From Chitinophaga pinensis (GTDB lineage Bacteria; Bacteroidota; Bacteroidia; UKL13-3), in NCBI GenBank assembly GCA_943323675.2, contig CALPIR020000066.1, positions 1 to 11,089 of the forward strand: 11,089 nt of DNA. Reading direction: 5' to 3'. The translations under genes and the position numbers were made by a program. Shown piece after piece: positions 1-6,884 of this stretch (position 1 is its first letter; each line of letters starts with the position of its first letter). Under the pieces are notes generated by a model. It was not told where the DNA came from. It saw only the letters and a program-made list of their open reading frames with translations, and ran no database searches.

Positions 1-91
1 AGTTTCCATCAGTAAAGTTGTCAGCAACTTGGGCGTTAATTAAACCATAACAAGCTAATAAAAGCAACGTTAAACAAATTTGTTTCATCAT
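1..91 (-). CDS. N-terminus of a secreted protein (partial, runs off the left edge)
   Basis: Only about the first 30 codons are present. They begin with two ATG codons in a row (first bases at 91 and 88), so the start is either of these. The peptide reads (M)MKQICLTLLLLACYGLINAQ and then VADNFTDGN. It is a clear type I signal peptide with a short basic start, a Leu-rich core and an N-A-Q cleavage site, so the product leaves the cytoplasm. The D-N-F-x-D-G-N start of the mature part is, from memory, common in secreted Bacteroidota proteins, some with lamin-tail domains; with this little sequence that is only a hint. The gene is divergent from the one starting at 166. The 74 bases between them hold no clear consensus promoter; an imperfect TACTTTTA box lies just upstream of the start on the minus strand. 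Confidence 0.75.
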   Translation of the reverse strand, partial: MMKQICLTLLLLACYGLINAQVADNFTDGN

Positions 92-165
92 AGGAATATA
101 AAAGTATATAAAAATAATTGAAACTCGCAAACGCACCATATTAAATTGTTAATTTAGCAGCCAAT

Positions 166-531
166 ATGGATGAAGCGAATTTTGAATTAGATGAGGCCAC
201 AAAAATGAAGTGGTATAAAATTGTATTTCAATTAAAAAAGCAGTTTGGTAAGAAGCCCGATATGAATGGACTTTTATTTTTAATTGGTATGAGAGAAAAA
301 GGTACGTCTAGTGTATTGGGTAAAGATGAAAGAATGGATCTGTTTCACATTGCTACTTGTAAACTGTTAAGTTATGATGGATATTATAAATTTACACACA
401 CTGATGAAGACGGTTGGCCGCATTATGATTTGGTAAAAAAACCAGCATTTACCGATTTAATGAGTCAAGAAATGATATTACGAAAATTAGTAGTTGCATA
501 TTTTGATGAAAACGAACTTTACGAAGATTGA
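166..531 (+). CDS. Conserved hypothetical protein, 121 aa
   Basis: This is a small acidic cytoplasmic protein with no signal peptide or membrane segment. It resembles an uncharacterised family I recall from many Bacteroidota genomes, with conserved-looking parts L-K-x-x-F-G-K-x-P-D, L-L-F-L-I-G-M-R-E near residues 37-45, H-I-A-T-C-K-L-L in the middle, and D-E-D-G-W-P-H-Y near residue 80. The function is unknown and no catalytic motif is visible. The ATG at 166 was preferred over Met14 because the acidic N-terminal stretch leading into the M-K-W segment matches the family as remembered. A weak -7-like TAATTTAG lies at 150-157. The cyclophilin gene follows after 49 bases on the same strand and may share the transcript. 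The reading frame is secure; the family assignment is from memory. Confidence 0.85.
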   Translation: MDEANFELDEATKMKWYKIVFQLKKQFGKKPDMNGLLFLIGMREKGTSSVLGKDERMDLFHIATCKLLSYDGYYKFTHTDEDGWPHYDLVKKPAFTDLMSQEMILRKLVVAYFDENELYED

Positions 532-568
532 TAAGATTAGGTGTATAGACTATATTAGATGAAAAATT

Positions 569-573
569 AGGAG
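569..573 (+). promoter_or_regulatory. Shine-Dalgarno sequence AGGAG of the cyclophilin gene
   Basis: AGGAG sits seven bases before the ATG at 581, an ideal spacing for pairing with the 16S rRNA 3' end. It fixes the start of the isomerase. It is notable because the other gene starts checked in this window lack such a sequence, as is usual in Bacteroidota. Confidence 0.6.
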
Positions 574-580
574 AGAAAAA

Positions 581-1405
581 ATGAGAAAAGGCGGATTGAT
601 AATAGGTTTGGCACTTATTTTTATGGTGGTTGTTTCTGCAACTACAAAACAAGTTGAACCCAAGCCAAAATACGTTGAAATTACAACCAAATTTGGTGTA
701 ATGAAAGTGCTTTTATATGATGATACCCCTTTACACCGAGACAACTTCTTAAAATGGGTACGTGCAGGATTTTATGATAGCTTAACTTTTCATATGGTAT
801 CACCCGAGGGCACTGCTCAAGGCGGTGATATAAAATCTAGATACGCAACAGAAGACAGTGTAATTGGCGATAGCGATTTTGGCTATAGAATTCCTGCAGA
901 ATTTAGGCCACATCATTTTCATAAATACGGTGCGTTATCTGCTGCCAGAGATATCAACCCTGAATTTGCTTCTCATCCTACACAGTTTTTTTTGGTACGC
1001 GGTACAAACTACAATATTAAAGACTTGCAAAAAATGGAGGGTTACAAAAACCAAATGATTCGTACGAATATTTTCTATACCTTAATGAATGCTGACTCAA
1101 CCAAAAAACGTATTGCTGATTTTGGTATGCGTGGAGATAAGGATGGCTTAAGGGCTTATACTAAAACTTTTCAAACCATAACCGATTCTATTTTTGCTAT
1201 GCGAGCACCATTTACTTTTACTACCGAACAATTAAGAACTTACAATACAACTGGCGGTGTTCCACCACTTGATAGTGGATATACTGTGTTTGGAGAGGTG
1301 GTCTCAGGTTTACATATTATTGATTCTATTTGTAATCAACCAACCGCAAAAAATAAACGTCCGATTAAGGACATAAGAATGAAAATAAGAGAAGTAAAAA
1401 ATTAA
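581..1405 (+). CDS. Periplasmic cyclophilin-type peptidylprolyl isomerase with large insertion
   Basis: The protein (274 aa) is predicted to fold as a cyclophilin and act on X-Pro bonds in the periplasm. Residues 1-20 form a signal peptide ending V-S-A without a lipobox Cys. The cyclophilin core is visible as Y-V-E-I-T-T-K-F-G (31-39), F-Y-D-S-L-T-F-H (64-71), Q-G-G-D (80-83), T-Q-F-F-L-V (134-139) and T-V-F-G-E-V (235-240). An insertion of about 85 residues (roughly 141-228) separates the last two; I recall similar insertions in other Bacteroidota cyclophilins. The catalytic Arg of the usual F-H-R-V motif is Met72 here, and the His before V-F-G (His126 of human cyclophilin A) aligns with Tyr234. 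Isomerase activity may therefore be low, leaving a binding or chaperone role. The stop overlaps the next start in TAATG, which suggests translational coupling to the DUF5686 gene. Confidence 0.9.
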   Translation: MRKGGLIIGLALIFMVVVSATTKQVEPKPKYVEITTKFGVMKVLLYDDTPLHRDNFLKWVRAGFYDSLTFHMVSPEGTAQGGDIKSRYATEDSVIGDSDFGYRIPAEFRPHHFHKYGALSAARDINPEFASHPTQFFLVRGTNYNIKDLQKMEGYKNQMIRTNIFYTLMNADSTKKRIADFGMRGDKDGLRAYTKTFQTITDSIFAMRAPFTFTTEQLRTYNTTGGVPPLDSGYTVFGEVVSGLHIIDSICNQPTAKNKRPIKDIRMKIREVKN

Positions 1406-3936
1406 TGTTAAGGAAACACGCCATACCCTTTATTTTTTTGTTGCTAACGCATGTTGTAAATGCGCAGCAAACTATTGTTACAGGTCGTGTTATCGAGAAA
1501 GGGAAGAATGAAGCCATCCCTTTTGCCAGTGTAGCTTTTAAAGGAACAACAGTTGGCACAACTACTGATTTTGAAGGGAATTTCAAAATTTACACCATTA
1601 AACAAGTTGATTCTCTTGTGGCCTCATTTATGGGTTATAAGACGGTTGTTATAAAAATAAAACCAAATCAAACACAACACATTACTATTCAACTTGAAGA
1701 AAATGTACAACTAATGAATGAAGCAGTTATAAGAGTGAAAGTTAACCCCGCATTGCGCATTGTTAATCAAGCGGTAGCCAATCGAAAAGTAAATGATTTT
1801 AGTCTGCTGAGAAGTTACGAGTACGATTGTTATAACAAAACCGATGTATCGATGAACAATATATCGGACAAGCTTAAAAAAAATAAATTATTACAGCCTT
1901 TAAAAGAATTATTTGATACCACCAACCAAATGAAAAATGAGGATGGAATATCGATACTTCCTATTTTTATAAGTGAAACAAAATCTAAATATTATTACCA
2001 TGCCAATCCTTATAAAAACAAGGAAGTACTGATGGCAAATAACATCATGGGATTTGGTATTAATGAAGGAAGTTATATTGTAGATATGCTTGGAACTAGT
2101 TTGTTACAATTTAACTTCAATGAAAACTGGATGCGCTTTTTAGGTAAAGATTTTATATCACCAATCTCATCAAACTGTCATAACTATTATTATTACACCT
2201 TACGCGATTCTGTTGATATTGACGGGGTAAAATGCTACGAAATAAAACTACAACTTAAACGTGAATCTGATTTGGGATTTTTAGGTACTATTTGGCTTGC
2301 CGATTCCACCTTCGCCATACGCAGAATATTGGTCGAAATTTCATCAAATGCAAACCTCAATTTTATTGCGCGTTTAAAAATTCAACAAGAACAATTACCA
2401 ACTATTACTGGACCATGGATTCCTACTAAAACTAGAGCAATTGTTGAGCTATCAAGAATTACAGAAAATACCAGTGGATTTGTAGCCAAGATGTATCGGG
2501 CAAATTCAAACATTGTTGTTAATCAACCCAAACCTGATAAGTTTTTTGATGTCGCTGTAGAAAGACTTAGTGAAGACATTACGAGAGACACCAATTATTG
2601 GAACAAGAATAGACCCGAAAAATTTACTGCTACCGAACAACACATGTATAAAATGATTGACTCGGTAAAAAACTTACCTATTGTTCATACCTACACCGAA
2701 ATTATCCAATTAATTACAGAGGGTTATTACCGCACACCTAAAGTGGATTTTGGCCCTTATGGTTACTTATTAAACTACAACCAAGTAGAGGGATTTAGAA
2801 CACGGGTAGGGTTTAAAACCAATCAGTTTTTTTCGCGTAATTGGTATTATAGAGGTTATGTTGCTTACGGTTTTGAAGATAAACAGTGGAAGTATGGATT
2901 AGGTATTGAAACCATCTTAGCGCATAAAAAATGGTCGACTATAGGCATACACTATAAAAACGATAATGATATTTTAGGAGTTACAGATCCATCATCGGCA
3001 CCAATGATTAGTTTTGGCGCAGGCAATAACCCTGTTTTTGGCGCGCTTAACATGGTCTCAACCCTATCGCGCATTAACCGCACTATTGATTACCGCTTGG
3101 TATATTTAAAACAATTAAATAGAGATTTTACCATAAGACTTAGCGCGCAAAATACCTATTTTAAACCCTTAGGTACTTTTAAGTTTGCATACTTACTTGA
3201 TGAAAATAAACCAGCTAGTAATGGTAACATCAGAGAAACATTTACCTACACAGCAGCTACCGTTGATTTTAGATTTGCATACAAAGAAGTTTTAATGAGT
3301 AAAGGAAACTACCGAATACGCGTTAAATTGGCCAAAGCCCCTGTTGCCACCCTTTCTTATACCCGAGGATTTAAAGGCATAGCTGATGGTAATTTTAACT
3401 TCGATAAAATTCAGCTTAACCTAAACCAACATATTACCACAGGCATTTTAGGCAATGCCGATTTTAGTGTTACTGCTGGAAAAATATTTGGCCGTTTACC
3501 ATATCCGTTGCTAGAGGTAATGAGAGGTAACACAACCATTATTGCAGCCGACAATAATTTTAACTTAATGAATTTGTACGAATTTGTTGCCGATGAGTAT
3601 GCTCATTTTTGGTATGTACAACATTTTGAAGGGCTATTTTTTAATCGTATACCTTTGCTAAAAAAATGGAAGTTGCGCAACTATGCCTTGATAAAAGGAG
3701 CCTACGGACATTTAAGTGAGGCTAATAAAAACATATTGCCATCAACTAACACTTATGGTGTAAACTACTTACCCATTAATGAGTTTAAAAGTAATATGCC
3801 ATATGCAGAAGTAGGCTATGGAATTGAAAACTTATTTAGGTTTGTTACATTGGGTATGGTACATAGGTTAACATACCTAAATAATACCGATGTAAGAAAA
3901 TGGGGTATTAACTTGGGGTTAGTCTTTAATTTTTAA
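1405..3936 (+). CDS. DUF5686 outer-membrane protein with carboxypeptidase-regulatory-like domain
   Basis: The product is 843 aa. Residues 1-20 are a signal peptide cut before Q-Q. Residues about 23-110 form a carboxypeptidase-regulatory-like (CarboxypepD_reg) beta-sandwich, with G-R-V-I near the start, P-F-A-S-V, the T-D-F-E-G-N-F turn and F-M-G-Y-K. Then comes the DUF5686 region, beginning around N-P-A-L-R-I-V and S-Y-E-Y-D-C-Y-N-K. The last 380 or so residues alternate aromatic and polar residues as in a beta-barrel; V-E-G-F-R-x-R-V-G near residue 460 is typical of the family as I recall it. The chain ends in L-V-F-N-F, with the terminal Phe expected for outer-membrane insertion. The fold resembles a TonB-dependent receptor without an obvious plug. 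The role is unknown. It starts on the stop codon of the cyclophilin gene, so an envelope link between the two is plausible. Its stop overlaps that of the convergent SET gene. Confidence 0.92.
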   Translation: MLRKHAIPFIFLLLTHVVNAQQTIVTGRVIEKGKNEAIPFASVAFKGTTVGTTTDFEGNFKIYTIKQVDSLVASFMGYKTVVIKIKPNQTQHITIQLEENVQLMNEAVIRVKVNPALRIVNQAVANRKVNDFSLLRSYEYDCYNKTDVSMNNISDKLKKNKLLQPLKELFDTTNQMKNEDGISILPIFISETKSKYYYHANPYKNKEVLMANNIMGFGINEGSYIVDMLGTSLLQFNFNENWMRFLGKDFISPISSNCHNYYYYTLRDSVDIDGVKCYEIKLQLKRESDLGFLGTIWLADSTFAIRRILVEISSNANLNFIARLKIQQEQLPTITGPWIPTKTRAIVELSRITENTSGFVAKMYRANSNIVVNQPKPDKFFDVAVERLSEDITRDTNYWNKNRPEKFTATEQHMYKMIDSVKNLPIVHTYTEIIQLITEGYYRTPKVDFGPYGYLLNYNQVEGFRTRVGFKTNQFFSRNWYYRGYVAYGFEDKQWKYGLGIETILAHKKWSTIGIHYKNDNDILGVTDPSSAPMISFGAGNNPVFGALNMVSTLSRINRTIDYRLVYLKQLNRDFTIRLSAQNTYFKPLGTFKFAYLLDENKPASNGNIRETFTYTAATVDFRFAYKEVLMSKGNYRIRVKLAKAPVATLSYTRGFKGIADGNFNFDKIQLNLNQHITTGILGNADFSVTAGKIFGRLPYPLLEVMRGNTTIIAADNNFNLMNLYEFVADEYAHFWYVQHFEGLFFNRIPLLKKWKLRNYALIKGAYGHLSEANKNILPSTNTYGVNYLPINEFKSNMPYAEVGYGIENLFRFVTLGMVHRLTYLNNTDVRKWGINLGLVFNF

Positions 3937-4334
3937 GCTTCCAACATCGCATCCCAATAAGCTTTGCCGTATGCAACTAAAATTTCACTACCTGCTTTTA
4001 TATTGCGTGATGCTAGAATAAACGCCCTGCCTTTTGATATTTTATAATGCGCATTATTACGCAAACCTTTTACACGGCCCATACCTGCAGCATCATTTGC
4101 ATAACGGCCCAAAGCCCACAAACAATATTCGGCATCAATGCAATTCTTATCGTTTATATGGAAATAATAAGCACCCTTTTCTTTTCCTTTCTTTTTCTCA
4201 TTGCGCTCTTGGCATTGTTTCCAAGTTAAGCGTTCACCCTCGTATTCGGTTATTATTTCGCCTTTTTTAAAATCTTTTGCAACAAATAACCCCTTGCCTG
4301 CTTTGGGTATGGTTGATTTTTTAACGTATAGCAT
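3933..4334 (-). CDS. Small SET-domain protein (putative protein-lysine methyltransferase)
   Basis: This 133-aa protein is almost entirely a SET domain, the S-adenosylmethionine-dependent lysine methyltransferase fold. Visible motifs are K-A-G-K-G-L-F-V-A (11-19), G-E-I-I-T-E-Y-E-G (25-33), Y-Y-F-H-I (56-60), G-R-Y-A-N-D (76-81) in place of the usual R-F-x-N-H-S, a late N-N-A-H-Y (93-97), and G-S-E-I-L-V-A-Y-G (115-123) with the expected catalytic-type Tyr122, followed by Y-W. There is no obvious pre-SET or Cys-rich post-SET region. The substrate is unknown; ribosomal or DNA-binding proteins are possible by analogy with other small bacterial SET enzymes. The ATG at 4334 was chosen. The frame extends to a TTG at 4367, but that codon lies inside a possible -7 box (TTACTTTG, 4365-4372 minus) and the extension adds nothing SET-like. 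The gene is monocistronic and converges on the DUF5686 gene. Confidence 0.87.
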   Translation of the reverse strand: MLYVKKSTIPKAGKGLFVAKDFKKGEIITEYEGERLTWKQCQERNEKKKGKEKGAYYFHINDKNCIDAEYCLWALGRYANDAAGMGRVKGLRNNAHYKISKGRAFILASRNIKAGSEILVAYGKAYWDAMLEA

Positions 4335-4364
4335 AAACAGTTGCGAAGATGCACTATTTAAAAA

Positions 4365-4372
4365 CAAAGTAA
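4365..4372 (-). promoter_or_regulatory. Weak -7 box upstream of the SET gene
   Basis: TTACTTTG on the minus strand matches the Bacteroidota TAnnTTTG element except at its second base, 30 bases before the chosen ATG. No TTG-type -33 element is seen at the usual distance, so this is a weak call. Confidence 0.25.
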
Positions 4373-4461
4373 ATCAATTTTTTTTTCTGCTAATTGTTGA
4401 TAGTTATCCCTTTTACTTCATCCTAAAGTTTGCTTCTTTTACAACTGTAAAATAAAATAAT

Positions 4462-5223
4462 ATGGATATCGTATCATACAATGTAAATGGCATTCGTGCT
4501 GCAATAGGTAAAGGACTTTTAAACTGGATGGAAAGTCGTAAGGCTGATGTATATTGTTTTCAGGAAACCAAAGCAGAAAAAAGTCAGGTTGATTTAAGCT
4601 CGTTTGAACTTTTTGGATACAACAGCTATTGGTTTAGTGCACAAAAAAAAGGATATAGTGGCGTAGCCATTTTTACCAAACATAAACCTAAAAATGTAGT
4701 GTATGGGTTTGGCAATGACACCTACGATGCTGAAGGCAGAATAATACAATTAGATTTTGATGATTTAAGTATAATAAGTGTTTACATCCCATCTGGTACA
4801 ACAGGAGATGAACGCCAAGGATACAAAATGCAATGGTTAGATTTTTTTAATACCCATATAAATAAAGTTATCCAAGAACAACCCAACCTAGTGGTTTGTG
4901 GTGATTACAATATTTGTCATCAACCCATAGATATACATGACCCAATTAGCAACAAAAATAGCAGTGGTTTCTTACCAGAAGAACGCGGTTGGTTAAGTAG
5001 TTTTATTGATGGAGGGTTTATAGATAGTTTCCGTCATTTTAACAAAACACCACATCAATACAGTTGGTGGACATACCGCGCTAATGCACGTGCCAATAAT
5101 AAAGGTTGGCGAATAGATTATTGCATGGCTTTTTCTACTCTTGAACACCGCCTATTAGATGCAGGTATTCATCCTGATGTAGTGCATTCTGACCATTGCC
5201 CAGTTTGGGTGAAACTAAAGTAA
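4462..5223 (+). CDS. xth: Exodeoxyribonuclease III (AP endonuclease)
   Basis: This enzyme of base excision repair cuts DNA at abasic sites and degrades 3' ends, in the cytoplasm. At 253 aa it is close to the family's normal length. The active-site series of the exonuclease-endonuclease-phosphatase fold is complete: Asn7 in Y-N-V-N-G-I-R, Glu35 in F-Q-E-T-K, Tyr108 in V-Y-I-P-S-G, Asp148 and Asn150 in G-D-Y-N-I-C-H, and Asp244-His245 in H-S-D-H-C-P. W-W-T-Y-R-A and G-W-R-I-D-Y also fit ExoIII. It stands alone on the plus strand, 127 bases from the divergent SET gene, with an AT-rich leader and no Shine-Dalgarno sequence. Four bases separate its stop from that of the convergent lipoprotein gene. 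Confidence 0.96.
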   Translation: MDIVSYNVNGIRAAIGKGLLNWMESRKADVYCFQETKAEKSQVDLSSFELFGYNSYWFSAQKKGYSGVAIFTKHKPKNVVYGFGNDTYDAEGRIIQLDFDDLSIISVYIPSGTTGDERQGYKMQWLDFFNTHINKVIQEQPNLVVCGDYNICHQPIDIHDPISNKNSSGFLPEERGWLSSFIDGGFIDSFRHFNKTPHQYSWWTYRANARANNKGWRIDYCMAFSTLEHRLLDAGIHPDVVHSDHCPVWVKLK

Positions 5224-5227
5224 TAAG

Positions 5228-5686
5228 TTACTGAATATTGGTAATAAATAATATGTTACCCTCTTGCCTAACAAAATACTGTTTAAGTGCACGTCTTGCA
5301 GCACCTTCAATTGGCGTGCCCGTAGCAGGATCAAACTTACTGTTACAACAACCTTTCCAATAAGGGTCGTATTGTCCACACCGATAAAATGAACTGGTGC
5401 TATCCATGCTTATATAGCTACAAGCTTCTGATGGATTATTGGGGCAAGTTCTATCAAACGCAACGTACTCGTTATAAATGGTACGGTATATGATAATGCC
5501 CCTATTGCCTCCTGGTTCATAAACAAAACCTTGCGGTATAGTTAATGGCGCATAAGATGGTAAACTTAAATTGATATTTAAATAGACCTGTATTGGGGTA
5601 AAAAAATCCTGATTATTTAAGTTGTTATCCTTGCAACCTTGGTTGGTAAATAGCAACAACAATATAATGCATGTTAGTTTATTCAT
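5228..5686 (-). CDS. Rieske-like lipoprotein lacking the iron-binding histidines
   Basis: The 152-aa product begins MNKLTCIILLLLFTNQGC, a lipoprotein-type signal with Cys18 as the probable lipid site; the N-Q-G-C lipobox is atypical. The ATG at 5686 was chosen over upstream in-frame codons reaching 5731 because the signal peptide begins there. Residues about 60-150 resemble a Rieske fold: V-A-F-D-R-T-C-P (75-82), G-C-C-N-S-K-F-D (112-119), T-G-T-P-I-E-G-A-A (122-130) and L-K-Q-Y-F-V (134-139). The normal C-x-H and C-x-x-H ligand pairs read C81-P-N83 and C113-C-N-S116, so neither His is present, while Cys89, Cys103 and Cys114 are extra. A standard Rieske [2Fe-2S] centre cannot form. Disulfides or another metal site are possible. 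The start overlaps the end of the dehydrogenase gene by 8 bases (ATGAATAA), which suggests coupled translation. Confidence 0.8.
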   Translation of the reverse strand: MNKLTCIILLLLFTNQGCKDNNLNNQDFFTPIQVYLNINLSLPSYAPLTIPQGFVYEPGGNRGIIIYRTIYNEYVAFDRTCPNNPSEACSYISMDSTSSFYRCGQYDPYWKGCCNSKFDPATGTPIEGAARRALKQYFVRQEGNILFITNIQ

Positions 5687-6527
5687 AAGTGTAAAAGCCT
5701 TTACCTGTTTTACGACCGTGATGTCCAGCATCTACTTTTTGCTGCTGTATGCGGCTTGGTCTAAACTTTCCATCTTGATTAAACAAATTGTAAATAGATG
5801 TTGTAACAGAGAAATTGGTATCTACACCAATTAAATCCATCAACTTGAATGGACCCATTTTAAACCCGCTACTTTCCATCAAAGCATCAATGGTTTCAAA
5901 ATCTGCAATACGCTCCTCTGCAATTTTTAGTCCCTCTACATAATAATGACGTGCCACACGATTTACAATAAAACCAGGAGCATCGGCTGCCATAACGCAT
6001 GTTTTGCCCATGCCTTCAATTAATTGTTTGCATTGATTTGCAATGGCTAGATCTGTTTCAACACCACAAATAATTTCTACCAATTTCATTATGGGGGCCG
6101 GGTTAAAAAAGTGTATCCCTAAAAACCGTTTGGGGTTAGGTACTTTAGCTGCTATTTGCGTTACAGGTATGCTTGATGTATTGGTAGCTAAAATAGTATC
6201 AGGACTATTTACGGCTGCCACCTCATTAAAAAAATGTTGTTTTATGTCTAAACGCTCCACAATAGCTTCAATAATTAAATCAGCTTTAAGTTGTGTTACT
6301 TGATGTGTGTATTGAATACGGGAAATAATTTCTGCTTTTTTATCACTGCTTATTTTTTGTTTTTGCACTAACGATTCTAAGCTTTTTTCTATGCCTAACT
6401 TGGCTTTTTCAAGCATGTTTTCGTTTACATCAAACAAAATAGTTTGGTAGCCGTAAGTAGCGGTTACTTGTGCAATACCAGCGCCCATCGTCCCGGCACC
6501 TGCAATACCAATGGTTTTAATTTCCAT
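5679..6527 (-). CDS. hbd: 3-hydroxybutyryl-CoA dehydrogenase
   Basis: This enzyme interconverts acetoacetyl-CoA (or longer 3-ketoacyl-CoA) and the (S)-3-hydroxyacyl-CoA with NAD(H), in beta-oxidation or butyrate-type metabolism in the cytoplasm. The 282-aa length is standard for the monofunctional form. The N-terminal Rossmann domain has G-A-G-T-M-G (10-15), with an acidic Asp33 at the end of the second strand favouring NAD. The catalytic set is Ser118 in N-T-S-S, His139 in H-F-F-N-P, Asn142 and Glu151 in L-V-E-I. The C-terminal domain has A-P-G-F-I-V-N-R and M-G-P-F-x-L-M-D-L-I-G-V-D. Substrate chain length cannot be told from sequence, and a paaH-type role is possible. A -7 box lies just upstream, and the lipoprotein gene overlaps its 3' end. 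Confidence 0.95.
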   Translation of the reverse strand: MEIKTIGIAGAGTMGAGIAQVTATYGYQTILFDVNENMLEKAKLGIEKSLESLVQKQKISSDKKAEIISRIQYTHQVTQLKADLIIEAIVERLDIKQHFFNEVAAVNSPDTILATNTSSIPVTQIAAKVPNPKRFLGIHFFNPAPIMKLVEIICGVETDLAIANQCKQLIEGMGKTCVMAADAPGFIVNRVARHYYVEGLKIAEERIADFETIDALMESSGFKMGPFKLMDLIGVDTNFSVTTSIYNLFNQDGKFRPSRIQQQKVDAGHHGRKTGKGFYTYE

Positions 6528-6531
6528 GCAT

Positions 6532-6539
6532 CAAATATA
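6532..6539 (-). promoter_or_regulatory. -7 promoter box of the dehydrogenase gene
   Basis: TATATTTG on the minus strand is a perfect TAnnTTTG element. It ends four bases before the ATG at 6527, so transcription probably begins at or next to the start codon. No clear TTG-type -33 element is seen. Confidence 0.55.
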
Positions 6540-6566
6540 CAGTTTTAAAGTTTGTGTTGAGATTTA

Positions 6567-6574
6567 TACCTTTG
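6567..6574 (+). promoter_or_regulatory. -7 promoter box of the DUF4286 gene
   Basis: TACCTTTG is a perfect TAnnTTTG element and ends four bases before the ATG at 6579. Together with the box at 6532-6539 it forms a compact divergent promoter region of 51 bases. The -33 region is not recognisable. Confidence 0.55.
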
Positions 6575-6578
6575 GAGC

Positions 6579-6884
6579 ATGATCATATACAATGTAACCA
6601 TAAACATAGAAAACGATGTTCAAGATACTTGGGTAACTTGGATGAAAGAAACGCACATACCACAAGTAATGGCTACAGGTTTTTTTACTGCGTTTAGTTT
6701 TAACAAATTATTGAGTAGACAAGAAGACGAAACAGGAACAACCTACGTAATACAATATACTTCGCCTAGCATGCAACATTACGAAGAATATCAGGCCAAC
6801 TATGCACCAGCCTTACAGGCTGAAACCACGCGTTTATTTGAAGGGAAATTTGTTGCGTTTAGAACTTTAATGGAAAAGGCTTAA
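6579..6884 (+). CDS. DUF4286 family protein, 101 aa
   Basis: This is a small cytoplasmic protein of the DUF4286 family, which I know mainly from Bacteroidota. The recognisable start is M-I-I-Y-N-V-T, followed by W-V-T-W-M-K-E-T-H-I-P near residues 17-27, V-M-A-T-G-F-F, Y-V-I-Q-Y near residue 56, and a C-terminal L-F-E-G-K-F-V-A-F-R-T. The strand and helix pattern is compatible with a small ferredoxin-like alpha-beta barrel, but that is inference. The function is not known. It is divergent from the dehydrogenase gene and convergent with rbfA, whose stop is ten bases away; a shared hairpin lies between them. Confidence 0.9.
   Translation: MIIYNVTINIENDVQDTWVTWMKETHIPQVMATGFFTAFSFNKLLSRQEDETGTTYVIQYTSPSMQHYEEYQANYAPALQAETTRLFEGKFVAFRTLMEKA

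Noticed and set aside
449..744. Minus-strand open frames of 64-67 codons overlapping the first two plus-strand genes
   Set aside because: They lie antisense to well-supported genes, have no recognisable motif and no promoter-like box.
4335..4367. N-terminal extension of the SET protein from a TTG at 4367
   Set aside because: The extra 11 residues match nothing in the family, and the TTG lies within a possible -7 box. The ATG at 4334 starts just before the first SET strand.
4034..4455. Plus-strand open frames of 60-84 codons opposite and beside the SET gene
   Set aside because: They are antisense shadows of the SET gene with low-complexity His/Tyr/Phe-rich translations; the SET frame has clear family motifs.
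5219..5232. AGTAA-N4-TTACT hairpin at the convergent xth and lipoprotein ends as a terminator
   Set aside because: Only five AT-rich pairs, largely made by the two stop codons, and no T-run follows.
5687..5731. N-terminal extension of the Rieske-like lipoprotein to 5731
   Set aside because: It would place 15 residues before a complete lipoprotein signal peptide and deepen the overlap with the dehydrogenase gene.
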